The position numbers and the translations under genes were made by a program. The notes under the pieces are model-generated. The model was given only the letters and a program-made list of their open reading frames with translations. It made no database searches and was not told the DNA's origin. A stretch of DNA of 64,000 nucleotides from Comamonas sp. lk (lineage in GTDB: Bacteria; Pseudomonadota; Gammaproteobacteria; Burkholderiales; Burkholderiaceae_C), in assembly GCF_900564145.1 (NCBI RefSeq), contig NZ_UOOB01000001.1, positions 248,001-312,000 on the forward strand. The letters are read 5' to 3'. Numbering within the stretch: the first letter of the stretch is position 1; every line of letters starts with the position of its first letter. Shown piece after piece: positions 8,918 through 18,098 of this stretch.

Positions 8918-9112
8918 TTAGGCGACTTTGTAGCCTTCTTCGGCAATGGCGGCCGACAGGGCTTCGCGGCTGGCGCTGCTGTCCACTTCCACGCGGTTGG
9001 CGCTGCGGTCGATCTTGATCTGGGCCTGTGCGTCCACGCCCTGGATGGCGTTGGTCACAGAGCGCTCGCAGTGGCCGCAGGTCATGCCTTGAACTTCAAA
9101 AACTTGTTGCAT
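8918..9112 (-). CDS. copZ: Copper chaperone CopZ (HMA domain)
   Basis: 64-residue heavy-metal-associated domain protein with the GMTCGHC metal-binding loop at residues 9-15. It carries Cu(I) in the cytoplasm, usually to a P-type ATPase, which is absent here. The ATG at 9112 has AAAGGAG 6-7 bases upstream. A longer in-frame reading upstream has no ribosome site and would cover the MerR-type promoter. It is the first gene of a copZ-cueR operon. Confidence 0.9.
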   Translation of the reverse strand: MQQVFEVQGMTCGHCERSVTNAIQGVDAQAQIKIDRSANRVEVDSSASREALSAAIAEEGYKVA

Positions 9113-9164
9113 ACATAGCTCCTTTGAACGGTAAGCCACCGGGCTGGTGGACTCCATGGCCTGA

Positions 9165-9195
9165 ATCATCAACTTTGACATCATGGCAAGGTCAA
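9165..9195 (-). promoter_or_regulatory. MerR-type promoter and CueR operator of copZ-cueR
   Basis: On the minus strand, -35 TTGACC and -10 GATGAT are separated by 19 bases, the overlong spacing typical of MerR-activated promoters. The spacer holds a dyad at 9172-9192. Its left half ACCTTGCC and right half of GTCAAAGT type pair, and 17 of 21 positions agree with the reverse complement. Transcription would begin about 45 bases before copZ. Confidence 0.8.
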
Positions 9196-9408
9196 GCCGG
9201 GTACAAGACGCTGTTGCCAGCGAGGTTGATCTGACGCAACAAAGCTTTCTCGCACTCAGACATTGCCCGTGTGGCAGTGGCCTGCCGCTCAGAGTACGCA
9301 GTTCCCGATATGAACATTTCCCTAGTTTCTGACAAGCTGAAACAATTTGTGTTTCTAGTGTAAAAGACAGGTCGCGGCCGATACGAGCCAAGACAAGAGG
9401 GAGCTTTG

Positions 9409-11103
9409 ATGAATATGTTGGGAATGATGCGCGGCTTCACCATACGCACGCGCATGCTGGGCGCCATTGGCGTGGTGATGGTTTTACTGGGTCTGCTGGG
9501 CGGCGCCGGCATGCTGGGCATGTTCCGCATCCAGAGCCTGAGCCAGGATTTCATGAGTGGCCCCTATGTGAAGATGGGACACATGGCCCAGTTGCGCAGC
9601 GAGCTGGGTAGCGTGCGCGCCTCCGAGAAGGACATGATCATCCAGTACGAGCGCCCCGAGGAAGTGCGCAAGGCGTATGAGCGCTGGGCGGGCTTGATCG
9701 AGCAGACCAAGACCACGCTGGGCCGCTTTACGAGCGACCGGGATGCTCAGGACGATGTGCTTGCCGAAAGCATCATTACCCGCATCGACAACTACCGCAA
9801 AGCGTTCGAGCCGGTGGCCCGTCAGCTGGAGGCCGGAGGCTATGACTCGGCCACCATCGCCAACCGTACCAGTGCCAAGGCGCTGGCCGAAGTGATGGAA
9901 GCTGAAAAGCTGCTGGCCCAGCTCGATCAGATGCTGCATCAGCTGTCGGACGTGCAGGCTGCCGGCGAGCAGGAGGTTGCTAGGCAGACGCGCTGGCTGT
10001 TCATCGGAGCCGTGTTGCTGACTCTGTTGGTGGTGATTCCGCTGACGCTGCTGAACATGCAGTCGATCTGCGCGCCGCTGGTGAGTGCGCGCCAGATGGC
10101 TTTGACGATTGCCAATGGCGATCTGTCGCAAAAAGTGGCGGTGACGGGCAAGGACGAGCTGTCCGATCTGCTGCGTGCCCTCGATCAGATGCAGCAGGGC
10201 TTGAGCACCATGGTGATTCAGGTGCGCGATGCCAGCAGCAATATCGCAACCGCCAGCCAGGAGATTGCCACCGGCAATCAGGACCTGTCGGCCCGCACCG
10301 AGCAGACGGCCAGCAATGTGCAGGAAACCGTGGCTTCGCTGTCCCAGTTGACGGCCACGGTGCAGCAGACGGCAGCGTCTTCCCAGCTGGCCAATCAGCT
10401 GGCCTCGTCGGCATCGGGTACGGCACAGCAGGGCGGTCAGATCGTGGGCCGGGCCGTGGTGAGCATGCAGCAGATTTCCAGCTCCAGCCGCAAGATCGGC
10501 GACATCATCGGGCTGATTGATTCCATCGCCTTTCAGACCAATATCCTGGCCTTGAATGCTGCCGTGGAAGCGGCCCGCGCCGGTGAGCAAGGCCGAGGCT
10601 TTGCCGTGGTGGCCGCCGAAGTGCGCAGCCTGGCCCAGCGTTCGGCACAGGCGGCCAATGAGATCAAGGGCCTGATCCACACCAGCGGACAGGCCGTGGA
10701 CGGCGGCGTGCGCGAGGTGGAAGACGCCGGCAAGACCATGAAGGAAATGGTGGAGAGCGTGCAGCGCGTGGGCGACATCATTGGCGAGATTTCCGCGGCT
10801 GCCAGCGAGCAGTCCATGGGCATCGGTCAGGTCCATCAGGCCGTGGGCGATATCGAACGCATGACGCAGCAAAATGCCGCGCTGGTGGAGGAGTCTGCTG
10901 CCGCTGCCCAGTCGCTGCGCGAGCAGGCTTCGCGATTGGCGCAACTGGTCAGCCAGTTCCGTGTGGCCGCAGGTTCCGAGCTTGCACCCCTGCGTTCGGC
11001 GCGTGGCTCCATGCCCGCACCGCGTCCGGGGCTGGCACCTGCTTCGCTGGCCGATCGCAGCCTGACAGCCCAGAAGGAGCAGCCTTGGCTCGAGCAGTTC
11101 TGA
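9409..11103 (+). CDS. Methyl-accepting chemotaxis protein
   Basis: 564-residue transmembrane chemoreceptor. Membrane segments lie near residues 15-38 and 195-216 and enclose a periplasmic helical sensor of about 155 residues of the four-helix-bundle type. A HAMP domain and a signalling domain follow, with the hairpin tip around [20 protein letters not shown] and [18 protein letters not shown]. The ligand cannot be told from sequence. The C-terminus ends PWLEQF, aromatic but one residue off the usual W-x-x-F methyltransferase tether. AGAGGGAG precedes the ATG at 9409, preferred over the TTG at 9406. No che genes are adjacent. Confidence 0.92.
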   Translation: MNMLGMMRGFTIRTRMLGAIGVVMVLLGLLGGAGMLGMFRIQSLSQDFMSGPYVKMGHMAQLRSELGSVRASEKDMIIQYERPEEVRKAYERWAGLIEQTKTTLGRFTSDRDAQDDVLAESIITRIDNYRKAFEPVARQLEAGGYDSATIANRTSAKALAEVMEAEKLLAQLDQMLHQLSDVQAAGEQEVARQTRWLFIGAVLLTLLVVIPLTLLNMQSICAPLVSARQMALTIANGDLSQKVAVTGKDELSDLLRALDQMQQGLSTMVIQVRDASSNIATASQEIATGNQDLSARTEQTASNVQETVASLSQLTATVQQTAASSQLANQLASSASGTAQQGGQIVGRAVVSMQQISSSSRKIGDIIGLIDSIAFQTNILALNAAVEAARAGEQGRGFAVVAAEVRSLAQRSAQAANEIKGLIHTSGQAVDGGVREVEDAGKTMKEMVESVQRVGDIIGEISAAASEQSMGIGQVHQAVGDIERMTQQNAALVEESAAAAQSLREQASRLAQLVSQFRVAAGSELAPLRSARGSMPAPRPGLAPASLADRSLTAQKEQPWLEQF

Positions 11104-11121
11104 GCTGAACCAAGCACCATG

Positions 11122-11159
11122 AAAAATGCCCGGATGCAGTGATGCACCGGGCATTTTTT
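11122..11159 (+). terminator. Terminator after the chemoreceptor gene
   Basis: Stem AAAAATGCCCGG pairs with CCGGGCATTTTT, with an inner TGCA/TGCA extension and a final T-run. Confidence 0.88.
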
Positions 11160-11165
11160 AATGAA

Positions 11166-11226
11166 CGTATAGCTATACGAATAGAAGCTGATAGCGCTTT
11201 GTTTTCAGGCCTTACCAGCCTTTTTT
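11166..11226. repeat. Partial copy of the dispersed palindrome
   Basis: Holds AAGCTGATAGCGCTTTG, a diverged arm of the repeat family, between the chemoreceptor terminator and the stop of the flavin oxidoreductase. The arms are incomplete. Confidence 0.3.
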
Positions 11227-11243
11227 AGCTAAAAAATTTTGCC

Positions 11244-12323
11244 TCAGGCTGCTGCGGGATAGTCGGTATAGCCGTCTGCTCCGCCGCCGTAAAAGCGGCT
11301 GCTGTTCCAGGCGTTGAGAGGTAGGTTCTCGCGCAGGCGGTGTACCAGATCGGGGTTGGAAATAAAGGCTTTGCCAAAGGCCACCATGTCGGCGTAGCCG
11401 CTCTCCACGGCCTGCATGGCCAGCTGGCGGTCATAGCCGTTGTTCACCATCCATGCACCCTGGCCGCCGGCATCACGGTAGGCGGCCTTGAGGGCCGCGT
11501 AGTCGAAGGGGCGCTCGTCAATCACGCGCGGGCCGCCGGTAGCGCCTTCGATCACATGGATATAGGCCAGGCCCAAGGGTGCCAGCTGGCGCACCAGGTA
11601 CTCGAACAGGGCTTGCGGATGGACATCATCAATATCGTTGGCGGGTGTGACCGGAGAAATGCGGATACCGACCTTGCCGCTGCCTATGGCATCGGCGACG
11701 GCACGTGTGCATTCCAGCATCAGGCGAGCGCGGTTTTCCATGCTGCCGCGCAGAAACTGGTCCAGCAGATAGCCGTTGGCTCCGTGCAGTTCCACGCCGT
11801 CAAAACCTGCGCTTTCCACGGCCGCGACGGCGGCCTGGGCAAAGCTGCGAACAATGCCTGGCAGCTCTTGCTGTTGCAGCGCACGCGGCACTGAGGTGGG
11901 CACAAAACCGGCTTCACCGGTTTCGCGGTTGATCACATAGGTTTTGGATTTTGCAGCCACATCCGTGGGGCCTACAGGCGCCTGGTTGTCGGGCTGTACC
12001 AGGGTGTGCGAGACGCGGCCCACATGCCACAGCTGGGTGACGATGCGCCCGTTCTGCTGGTGCACGGCATCGGTGACCTGCTTCCATGCCTTGAGCTGCT
12101 GCTCGGCATACAGGCCGGGTACATCGGCATAGCCCTGGCCCTGGGCGCTGACGGCCGTGCCTTCGCTGATCAACAGACCCGCCGTGGCACGCTGGGCGTA
12201 ATAGGTGCTCATCATCGCCGTAGGCACGGCATTGGGGGCGCGGTTGCGTGTCAGCGGTGCCATGGCTATGCGGTTGGGCAAGGTCATGGTTCCGGCGGTA
12301 ATGGGGTCGAACAACGAGGTCAT
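11244..12323 (-). CDS. nemA: Old yellow enzyme family alkene reductase
   Basis: 359-residue FMN-dependent oxidoreductase of the NemA/OYE family, reducing activated alkenes, N-ethylmaleimide or nitro esters with NAD(P)H. The substrate-binding HGANGY gives His180, Asn183 and Tyr185. Thr25 in APLTRNR and the C-terminal FGKAFISNPDL phosphate-binding segment fit a TIM barrel. The ATG at 12323 has GGAG about 9 bases upstream. The frame remains open upstream but without a start signal. It lies just downstream of a glutathione S-transferase but behind a terminator, so any coupling is loose. Confidence 0.88.
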   Translation of the reverse strand: MTSLFDPITAGTMTLPNRIAMAPLTRNRAPNAVPTAMMSTYYAQRATAGLLISEGTAVSAQGQGYADVPGLYAEQQLKAWKQVTDAVHQQNGRIVTQLWHVGRVSHTLVQPDNQAPVGPTDVAAKSKTYVINRETGEAGFVPTSVPRALQQQELPGIVRSFAQAAVAAVESAGFDGVELHGANGYLLDQFLRGSMENRARLMLECTRAVADAIGSGKVGIRISPVTPANDIDDVHPQALFEYLVRQLAPLGLAYIHVIEGATGGPRVIDERPFDYAALKAAYRDAGGQGAWMVNNGYDRQLAMQAVESGYADMVAFGKAFISNPDLVHRLRENLPLNAWNSSRFYGGGADGYTDYPAAA

Positions 12324-12341
12324 GCAGAGCTCCAGAAGACA

Positions 12342-12370
12342 AAAAGCCCGGTGTTGTTCGCCGGGCTTTT
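12342..12370 (-). terminator. Terminator between GST and OYE genes
   Basis: A perfect 10-bp stem, AAAAGCCCGG with CCGGGCTTTT, has a 9-base loop and a further T on the minus-strand side. It separates the GST gene from the downstream reductase. Confidence 0.78.
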
Positions 12371-12394
12371 CAGTTTGCGCGCGCTTGAAAAAGC

Positions 12395-13003
12395 TTACTT
12401 GAGCAGGCCTTCTGCCCTCATCGCGGCCTGCACCGCAGGGCGGGCCAGCACGCGTTCGCGGTAAGCGAGGAGGTGTTGCAGGCCTGAGATGTCCAGACCC
12501 ACAAACTGGGCCCAACCGGTGACGGTGAATAGATAGGCATCGGCCACGCTGAACTGGTCGCCCATCAGGAATTCCTTGTTGCCCAGTTGCTCATCCACCC
12601 AGGTCAGGCGTTTGAGCACGTTGGCGCGCACCACAGGCTTGAAGTCATCGGGCGTAGCTGGATTGAACAGGGGGGCGAAGCCCTTGTGCAGCTCGGTGCC
12701 GATGAAGTTGAGCCACTCTTGCAGGTGGTAGCGGGCCATGGTGCCGTTGGCGGGTGCCAGATTCTTCTCTGGAGCCTGATCGGCCAGGTACTGGACGATG
12801 GCCGGACCTTCGTGCAGCGTGTCTCCGTTGTCGAGCACCAGAAAGGGCACATAGCCCAGCGGATTGATGCTGTAGTAGTCCGTACCATCCTGCAACTGGT
12901 GGCTCTTGGTGCTGGCGAGAATGGCTTCATGCGGCAGACCTGTTTCGTGCAACACGATATGCGGAGACAGGGAACAGGCGCCAGGGCTGTAGTAAAGCTT
13001 CAT
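12395..13003 (-). CDS. gst: Glutathione S-transferase, beta class
   Basis: 202-residue GST. The N-terminal thioredoxin fold reads MKLYYSPGACSLSPHI, with Cys10 as the beta-class active-site residue, and PFLVLDNGD plus EGPAIVQYLA for glutathione binding. The C-terminal all-helical domain has the conserved SVADAYLFT. It conjugates or removes electrophiles. The ATG at 13003 is preferred because the family motif begins at once. Neighbours are flavin reductases, which suggests a small electrophile-stress group, though without a shared promoter visible. Confidence 0.9.
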   Translation of the reverse strand: MKLYYSPGACSLSPHIVLHETGLPHEAILASTKSHQLQDGTDYYSINPLGYVPFLVLDNGDTLHEGPAIVQYLADQAPEKNLAPANGTMARYHLQEWLNFIGTELHKGFAPLFNPATPDDFKPVVRANVLKRLTWVDEQLGNKEFLMGDQFSVADAYLFTVTGWAQFVGLDISGLQHLLAYRERVLARPAVQAAMRAEGLLK

Positions 13004-13077
13004 GTCGAGTGGCTTTCTTTCAGTTGAAAAGACAAGCCTCCATGCTAAACCGTAAGCATGTCGTCTGCATGCCTGGT

Positions 13078-13665
13078 TCAGGAGGCCGTAGTCTGCAGCC
13101 GGTCTGCGGCCCACAGCACTTGTTCAATCAGGGCTTGCATGCCGGAGATATCCTGGCTTCGGGTCAGCTGTGCTTGTGCGTCAAATGCATCGGCCGCATG
13201 TGCTACCGCATGGCTGCGCGGGGCCAGCCAGCACTGCAGATTGAGTAGCAGAGGGGCCAGGTGCGATTGGGCGCGCAGGCCGCCCAGGCCTCCGGGCGAG
13301 GCACTGGCCATGCCGACCACGGTATCGCGAAAAGGCAGCACGCCATCCGACCATTGCGCATCGCCTTTGATCGGGCTGGAGGCCCAGTCGATGGCGTTCT
13401 TGAGCAGGGCGGGATAGCTGCCGTTGTACTCGGGGCAGCAAATGATCCAGGCCGCATGGCGGTGTAGGATCTGCTTGAGGCGGATCACGTCGGCGGGAGT
13501 GCCCTGTGCCTCCAGGTCGGCGTTGTACATGGGAATATCGAAGTCCGACAATTCCAGCAGGCTCACTTGCGCGCCCAGTTGCGTTGCCATCTCCGCTGCG
13601 GCCTTGGCCAGTTTGCGGTTGTACGAGTCCTGGCGGGTACTGCCCGCAAAAATCAGTATTTGCAT
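13078..13665 (-). CDS. NADPH-dependent FMN reductase (flavodoxin fold)
   Basis: 195 residues from the chosen ATG at 13665. An alternative ATG at 13674 would add three. The flavin phosphate loop GSTRQDSYNRKLA and the PEYNGSYPALLKNAIDW motif place it in the NADPH-dependent FMN or quinone reductase family (ChrR/AzoC-like). GMASASPGGLGG is the usual loop contacting the isoalloxazine. Reported members reduce quinones, chromate or azo dyes, and the substrate here is unknown. No strong ribosome site is visible. It is divergent from mnmG, with a parS site in between. Confidence 0.82.
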   Translation of the reverse strand: MQILIFAGSTRQDSYNRKLAKAAAEMATQLGAQVSLLELSDFDIPMYNADLEAQGTPADVIRLKQILHRHAAWIICCPEYNGSYPALLKNAIDWASSPIKGDAQWSDGVLPFRDTVVGMASASPGGLGGLRAQSHLAPLLLNLQCWLAPRSHAVAHAADAFDAQAQLTRSQDISGMQALIEQVLWAADRLQTTAS

Positions 13666-13751
13666 GCCAGCCATTGCAGCACAGGCAGTACGCATTTTTC
13701 CTGCTTCAAATGCCGTATCAGGGCAAGTGCTAGGTCAAGGGTTTCAGCGGC

Positions 13752-13767
13752 TGTTTCACGTGAAACA
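13752..13767. promoter_or_regulatory. parS: parS site 1
   Basis: TGTTTCACGTGAAACA, the canonical 16-bp chromosomal parS palindrome bound by ParB, without mismatch. It lies between the FMN reductase and mnmG. Confidence 0.95.
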
Positions 13768-13931
13768 GGGCTGCAGACCCCTGGCAGGGCATTGTTGGTC
13801 CATTGGTGGGAAAATTGCGGGCTCCCCGCTGGGCTGGGCATCTGTACGAAGGATGTTCGTCCGCCATGAGAGCCGAAGCATGGGCGCTTCGTTGCGGGGT
13901 CCAAGGGCCGGGCGTGGCCCGGAGCAAGAAC

Positions 13932-15896
13932 ATGTTGTACCCACAGGAATTTGATGTGATCGTGGTCGGTGGCGGCCATGCCGGCACCGAGGCCGCGTTG
14001 GCGGCTGCGCGCATGGGCAGCAAAACGCTGCTGCTTACCCACAATATCGAAACCCTGGGGCAGATGAGCTGCAACCCCAGCATCGGCGGTATTGGCAAAG
14101 GCCATCTGGTCAAGGAACTCGATGCCTTGGGCGGCGCCATGGCGCTGGCCACGGACAAGGGCGGCATTCAGTTCCGCATTCTCAACAGCTCCAAAGGCCC
14201 GGCGGTGCGCGCCACCCGGGCCCAGGCCGACCGCATTCTGTACAAGGCAGCCATTCGCGAGATGCTGGAGAACCAGCCCAATCTCTGGCTGTTCCAGCAG
14301 GCGGTAGATGATTTGATGGTGGAGGGCGACCGCGTGGTCGGTGCCGTCACCCAGGTGGGCATACAGTTCCGCAGCCGTACCGTGGTGCTGACGGCCGGCA
14401 CTTTTCTGGATGGCAAGATCCACGTCGGACTGAACAACTACGCTGCAGGCCGTGCCGGCGATCCTCCTGCCGTGTCCCTGTCGGCTCGTTTGAAGGAGTT
14501 GAAGCTGCCCCAAGGGCGCTTGAAGACCGGTACGCCTCCGCGCATTGACGGCCGTTCCATCGACTTCAGCCAGTGTGACGAGCAGCCGGGCGACGGCATG
14601 CCAGGTGGCGTGAACGAGGGCGAAGTGCCCGTGTTCAGCTTCATGGGAAATGCGGCCATGCACCCCAAGCAAATGCCTTGCTGGATCACGCATACCAATG
14701 CGCGCACGCATGAGATCATCCGCAGCGGCTTTGACCGCAGCCCCATGTTCACCGGCAAGATCGAAGGCGTGGGCCCGCGTTACTGCCCCAGCGTCGAAGA
14801 CAAGATCAACCGTTTTGCCGACAAGGAAAGCCATCAGATTTTTCTGGAGCCCGAAGGCCTGACCACTAACGAGTTCTATCCCAACGGGATCTCGACCAGC
14901 CTGCCATTCGATATTCAGTACGATCTGGTGCGCTCCATGAAGGGGCTGGAGAATGCCCACATCCTGCGCCCCGGCTACGCCATCGAGTACGACTACTTTG
15001 ATCCACGCTCGCTCAAGAGCAGTTTCGAGACCAAGCAGATCCAGGGCCTGTTCTTTGCCGGTCAGATCAATGGCACGACGGGCTATGAAGAAGCCGCAGC
15101 CCAAGGTCTGTTTGCCGGTCTGAATGCGGCGCTGCAGTGCCGAGGCGAAGGTCCATGGACGCCCGGGCGTGACGAAGCCTATCTGGGGGTGCTGGTGGAC
15201 GATCTGATCACCAAGGGCGTGACCGAGCCCTACCGCATGTTCACCAGCCGTGCCGAGTTCCGTCTGCAGCTGCGTGAAGACAATGCCGATATGCGCCTGA
15301 CGGAAGAGGGGCGCAAGATGGGTCTGGTCGGCGACGATCGCTGGGAAGCTTTCAGCCGCAAGCGCGATGCTGTTTCACGTGAAACAGAGCGCCTCAAATC
15401 TACTTGGGTGAACCCACGCATTGTTTCGGCCCAAGAGTCCGAGCGCGTGCTGGGCAAAGCCATGGAGCGGGAATACAACCTGTTCGATCTGCTGCGCCGC
15501 CCCGGTGTGGACTATGACAAGCTCATGAGCCTGAATGAAGGCAAGTATGTGTCGGCCGATGTGCAGCCGGAAGTGCTGGGCTGCCTCAGTGCCTCTGTGA
15601 TCGAGCAGGTGGAAATTACGGCCAAGTACTCCGGCTATATCGACCGCCAGAAAGACGAAGTCGAACGGGCTTCGCATTTCGAGAAGCTGCGCCTGCCGCT
15701 GGACTTTGATTACATGCAGGTTGCAGCCCTGTCCTTTGAAGTGCGCCAGACGCTGCAAAAGCACAGGCCCGAGACCCTGGGTCAGGCTTCGCGTATTTCG
15801 GGCGTGACGCCTGCTGCCATCTCCCTGCTCATGGTCCACCTCAAAAAAGGCGGTTTCAAGGGCTTTGCTGCAAAGAATGAAGAGGCCGCTGCATGA
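13932..15896 (+). CDS. mnmG: tRNA uridine-5-carboxymethylaminomethyl modification enzyme MnmG
   Basis: 654 residues against 629 in E. coli. With MnmE it installs the 5-carboxymethylaminomethyl group on U34 of several tRNAs, using FAD and methylene-tetrahydrofolate. The dinucleotide fold [12 protein letters not shown] is near residue 11, [13 protein letters not shown] near 55, and the signature [21 protein letters not shown] near 370. The ATG at 13932 has GGAG 7 bases upstream. The open frame continues upstream without a start signal. Its stop overlaps the rsmG start. A parS site is embedded in the coding sequence at 15371-15386. Confidence 0.97.
   Translation: MLYPQEFDVIVVGGGHAGTEAALAAARMGSKTLLLTHNIETLGQMSCNPSIGGIGKGHLVKELDALGGAMALATDKGGIQFRILNSSKGPAVRATRAQADRILYKAAIREMLENQPNLWLFQQAVDDLMVEGDRVVGAVTQVGIQFRSRTVVLTAGTFLDGKIHVGLNNYAAGRAGDPPAVSLSARLKELKLPQGRLKTGTPPRIDGRSIDFSQCDEQPGDGMPGGVNEGEVPVFSFMGNAAMHPKQMPCWITHTNARTHEIIRSGFDRSPMFTGKIEGVGPRYCPSVEDKINRFADKESHQIFLEPEGLTTNEFYPNGISTSLPFDIQYDLVRSMKGLENAHILRPGYAIEYDYFDPRSLKSSFETKQIQGLFFAGQINGTTGYEEAAAQGLFAGLNAALQCRGEGPWTPGRDEAYLGVLVDDLITKGVTEPYRMFTSRAEFRLQLREDNADMRLTEEGRKMGLVGDDRWEAFSRKRDAVSRETERLKSTWVNPRIVSAQESERVLGKAMEREYNLFDLLRRPGVDYDKLMSLNEGKYVSADVQPEVLGCLSASVIEQVEITAKYSGYIDRQKDEVERASHFEKLRLPLDFDYMQVAALSFEVRQTLQKHRPETLGQASRISGVTPAAISLLMVHLKKGGFKGFAAKNEEAAA
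15371..15386. promoter_or_regulatory. parS: parS site 2, inside mnmG
   Basis: A second perfect TGTTTCACGTGAAACA, read through as codons within mnmG (the local protein reads AVSRETE). Confidence 0.95.
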
Positions 15897-16555
15897 GCCA
15901 GGCATTGCGCACCCAACTGGAAGCCGGCGTTGCCAGCCTGCAACTGGAGCTGACACAGACGCAGATCGATCTACTGATGAACTTTCTCGATCTGCTGCAA
16001 AAGTGGAACAAGGTCTACAACCTGACGTCGGTACGCGATCCGCAGGAGATGCTGACCCACCATCTGCTCGACAGTCTGGCCGCCGTGCCTGCGCTGCTGC
16101 GCCATGTGAAGACGCTGCCGGTGGAAGAGGGCCAGCGTCTGCCCTTGCTGGATGTGGGCTCTGGCGGCGGCCTGCCCGGTGTGGTGTTCGCCATCTGCTG
16201 CCCGCAGATCGATGTGAGCTGCGTGGACACCGTGGGCAAGAAAGCCGCCTTCATTCAACAGGTGGCGGCATCGCTGCGCTTGCCCAATCTGCACGGCATT
16301 CATGACCGGGTCGAGAACCTCAAGACGCTGTACCCCGTGATCAGCTGCCGGGCCTTTGCCTCGCTGCTGGACTTCACCACCTGGTCGCGCAAGGCACTGG
16401 CGGCCGATGGCATCTGGTTTGCCATGAAGGGCAAGCACCCCGAAGAAGAGATGGCGGCCCTGCCTGCCGACGTGAACGTGTTCCACGTGGAACCTTTGCA
16501 GGTACCGGGTCTGGATGTGGAGCGCTGCGTGGTCTGGCTGCGCGCTGCGGCCTGA
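15893..16555 (+). CDS. rsmG: 16S rRNA (guanine-527-N7)-methyltransferase RsmG
   Basis: 220-residue SAM-dependent methyltransferase that makes m7G527 in 16S rRNA. Its loss gives low-level streptomycin resistance in other bacteria. The SAM motif [16 protein letters not shown] is near residue 84, preceded by the conserved [14 protein letters not shown]. The ATG overlaps the mnmG stop as ATGA, implying translational coupling. A weak parS-like palindrome lies in its 3' part. Confidence 0.96.
   Translation: MSQALRTQLEAGVASLQLELTQTQIDLLMNFLDLLQKWNKVYNLTSVRDPQEMLTHHLLDSLAAVPALLRHVKTLPVEEGQRLPLLDVGSGGGLPGVVFAICCPQIDVSCVDTVGKKAAFIQQVAASLRLPNLHGIHDRVENLKTLYPVISCRAFASLLDFTTWSRKALAADGIWFAMKGKHPEEEMAALPADVNVFHVEPLQVPGLDVERCVVWLRAAA
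16479..16494. promoter_or_regulatory. Weak parS-like palindrome inside rsmG
   Basis: TGTTCCACGTGGAACC matches canonical parS at 13 of 16 positions and keeps a 14-bp perfect palindrome, GTTCCACGTGGAAC. Variants with C at position 5 occur among known parS sites. ParB binding is uncertain. Confidence 0.45.
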
Positions 16556-16651
16556 CTTTTTACAAACGTTTATCGGCCGCATCTCCGTGCAGGGGGTGCG
16601 CAGGTAACGGCCCTCGCATAAACTCCATGTTTTCCATCGCGCAGGGTTTGA

Positions 16652-17263
16652 ATGTTTGGCATCTCTGATTACGGTGCGTTTGTTGCGGCAGTCACCGTTT
16701 TTTTGCTGATTCCTGGGCCGGGAAATCTGGCTCTGATCACCTCCACAGGCAAAGGCGGGGTGCGCGCCGGCATGGCGGCCTGCTTCGGAGTCATTGCCGC
16801 AGACCAGGTGCTGATGTGGCTGGCGGTGGCCGGAGTCGCCGCCGTGCTGGCCGCCTATCCCGCCGCTTTTCATGCCGTGCAGTGGATTGGCGCCGCATAC
16901 CTGGCCTGGCTGGGCTACCGATTGCTCACCGCCAAGCCCGGTGACGCCCCCCCGATACAGATCCAGCCGCGCCAATATTTTCGTCAAGGCGCCTTGATCA
17001 CCTTGATGAACCCCAAGGCCATTGTTTTTTATATGGCTTTCTTCCCCATGTTTGTGGACCCCGCCCGTCATCAAGGCCTGCTGACCTTTGGCGTGATGGC
17101 TGCCACCGTAGCCGTCATCACTTTCATTTACAGCGCCATCGTCGTGACGCTGACCCGGCTGCTGGCAGATCGCCTGCGTGCCAATCCTGTGGTGGTGAAG
17201 TGGCTGGAAAAAACAGCCGGTGTGTTTTTGATCGGTTTTGGCCTCAAGCTGGCCTCCAACTAA
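16652..17263 (+). CDS. LysE/RhtB-family amino acid exporter
   Basis: 203-residue inner-membrane protein with about six hydrophobic segments. The N-terminal FLLIPGPGNLALITSTGKGGVRAG is the LysE/RhtB signature, and LMNPKAIVFYMAFFPMFVDP is the second conserved block. These proteins export homoserine, threonine, lysine or other small solutes, and the substrate cannot be assigned. It sits between rsmG and parA and is probably co-transcribed. The gap to the parA start is 12 bases. Confidence 0.85.
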   Translation: MFGISDYGAFVAAVTVFLLIPGPGNLALITSTGKGGVRAGMAACFGVIAADQVLMWLAVAGVAAVLAAYPAAFHAVQWIGAAYLAWLGYRLLTAKPGDAPPIQIQPRQYFRQGALITLMNPKAIVFYMAFFPMFVDPARHQGLLTFGVMAATVAVITFIYSAIVVTLTRLLADRLRANPVVVKWLEKTAGVFLIGFGLKLASN

Positions 17264-17275
17264 AAAGTGAAATCC

Positions 17276-18046
17276 ATGGCCAAAATTTTCTGCGTTGCCA
17301 ATCAAAAGGGTGGAGTAGGCAAGACCACGACCACGGTGAATCTTGCAGCCGGTCTGGCCAAGGTGGGCCAGCGCGTGCTGCTGATCGACCTGGACCCGCA
17401 AGGCAATGCCACCATGGGCTCGGGCGTGGACAAGCGCGCGCTGGAGCTGACGGTGTACGACGTGCTGCTGGAGAATGCCTCTATTCAAGAAGTGGCGCTC
17501 AAGTCCGAGCAGGTAGGCTATGACGTGCTGGGTGCCAACCGCGAACTCTCGGGTGCCGAGATCGAGCTGGTCTCGCTGGAGCGACGCAACGAGCGGCTCA
17601 AGAGCGCACTCCAGGCGGCCGAGGCCGACTATGACTTTGTGCTCATCGACTGCCCGCCCTCGCTGTCCATGCTGACGCTCAACGGCCTGTGCTCGGCCCA
17701 TGGCGTGATCGTGCCCATGCAGTGCGAATACTTTGCGCTGGAAGGCCTGACCGACTTGGTCAACACCATCAAGCAGGTGCATGCCAACATGAACCCCGAT
17801 CTGCAGATCATCGGTCTGCTGCGCGTGATGTTCGATCCGCGCACCACGCTGCAGCAGCAGGTCAGCGATCAGCTCAAGGAGCACTTTGGCGACAAGGTGT
17901 TCGATACCGTCATTCCCCGCAACGTGCGTCTGGCCGAAGCGCCCAGCTATGGTCTGCCCGGTGTGGTGTTCGATGCTTCGGCCAAGGGCAGCAAGGCCTT
18001 CATCGAGTTTGCCGAGGAAATGGTGCGCCGCATCAAGAAGATGTGA
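17276..18046 (+). CDS. parA: Chromosome partitioning ATPase ParA (Soj)
   Basis: 256-residue deviant Walker ATPase that drives origin segregation with ParB and parS. KGGVGKTTTT at residues 11-20 carries the signature lysine, followed by LIDLDPQGNAT and VLIDCPPSLSMLT. It is the short chromosomal type without an N-terminal DNA-binding domain. The ATG at 17276 is preferred over the GTG at 17267 because MAKIFCVANQKGG is the usual family start. A near-perfect parS follows the stop by one base. Confidence 0.96.
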   Translation: MAKIFCVANQKGGVGKTTTTVNLAAGLAKVGQRVLLIDLDPQGNATMGSGVDKRALELTVYDVLLENASIQEVALKSEQVGYDVLGANRELSGAEIELVSLERRNERLKSALQAAEADYDFVLIDCPPSLSMLTLNGLCSAHGVIVPMQCEYFALEGLTDLVNTIKQVHANMNPDLQIIGLLRVMFDPRTTLQQQVSDQLKEHFGDKVFDTVIPRNVRLAEAPSYGLPGVVFDASAKGSKAFIEFAEEMVRRIKKM

Positions 18047-18047
18047 A

Positions 18048-18063
18048 TGTTTCACGTGAAACT
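18048..18063. promoter_or_regulatory. parS: parS site 3, after parA
   Basis: TGTTTCACGTGAAACT, one mismatch at the last position from canonical parS, in the parA to hydrolase gap. Confidence 0.9.
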
Positions 18064-18098
18064 GGCCTCACTCTCTTATCCATCAAGCGCAGTCAGCT

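Noticed and set aside
9361..9384. TAAA and GCCGATAC before the chemoreceptor, like a flagellar sigma-28 promoter
   Set aside because: Spacing is 12 bases where 15 is expected, so the match is probably accidental.
15971..18055. 694-codon minus-strand frame across rsmG, the exporter and parA
   Set aside because: It crosses three confident plus-strand genes, has no family motif and arises from codon bias.
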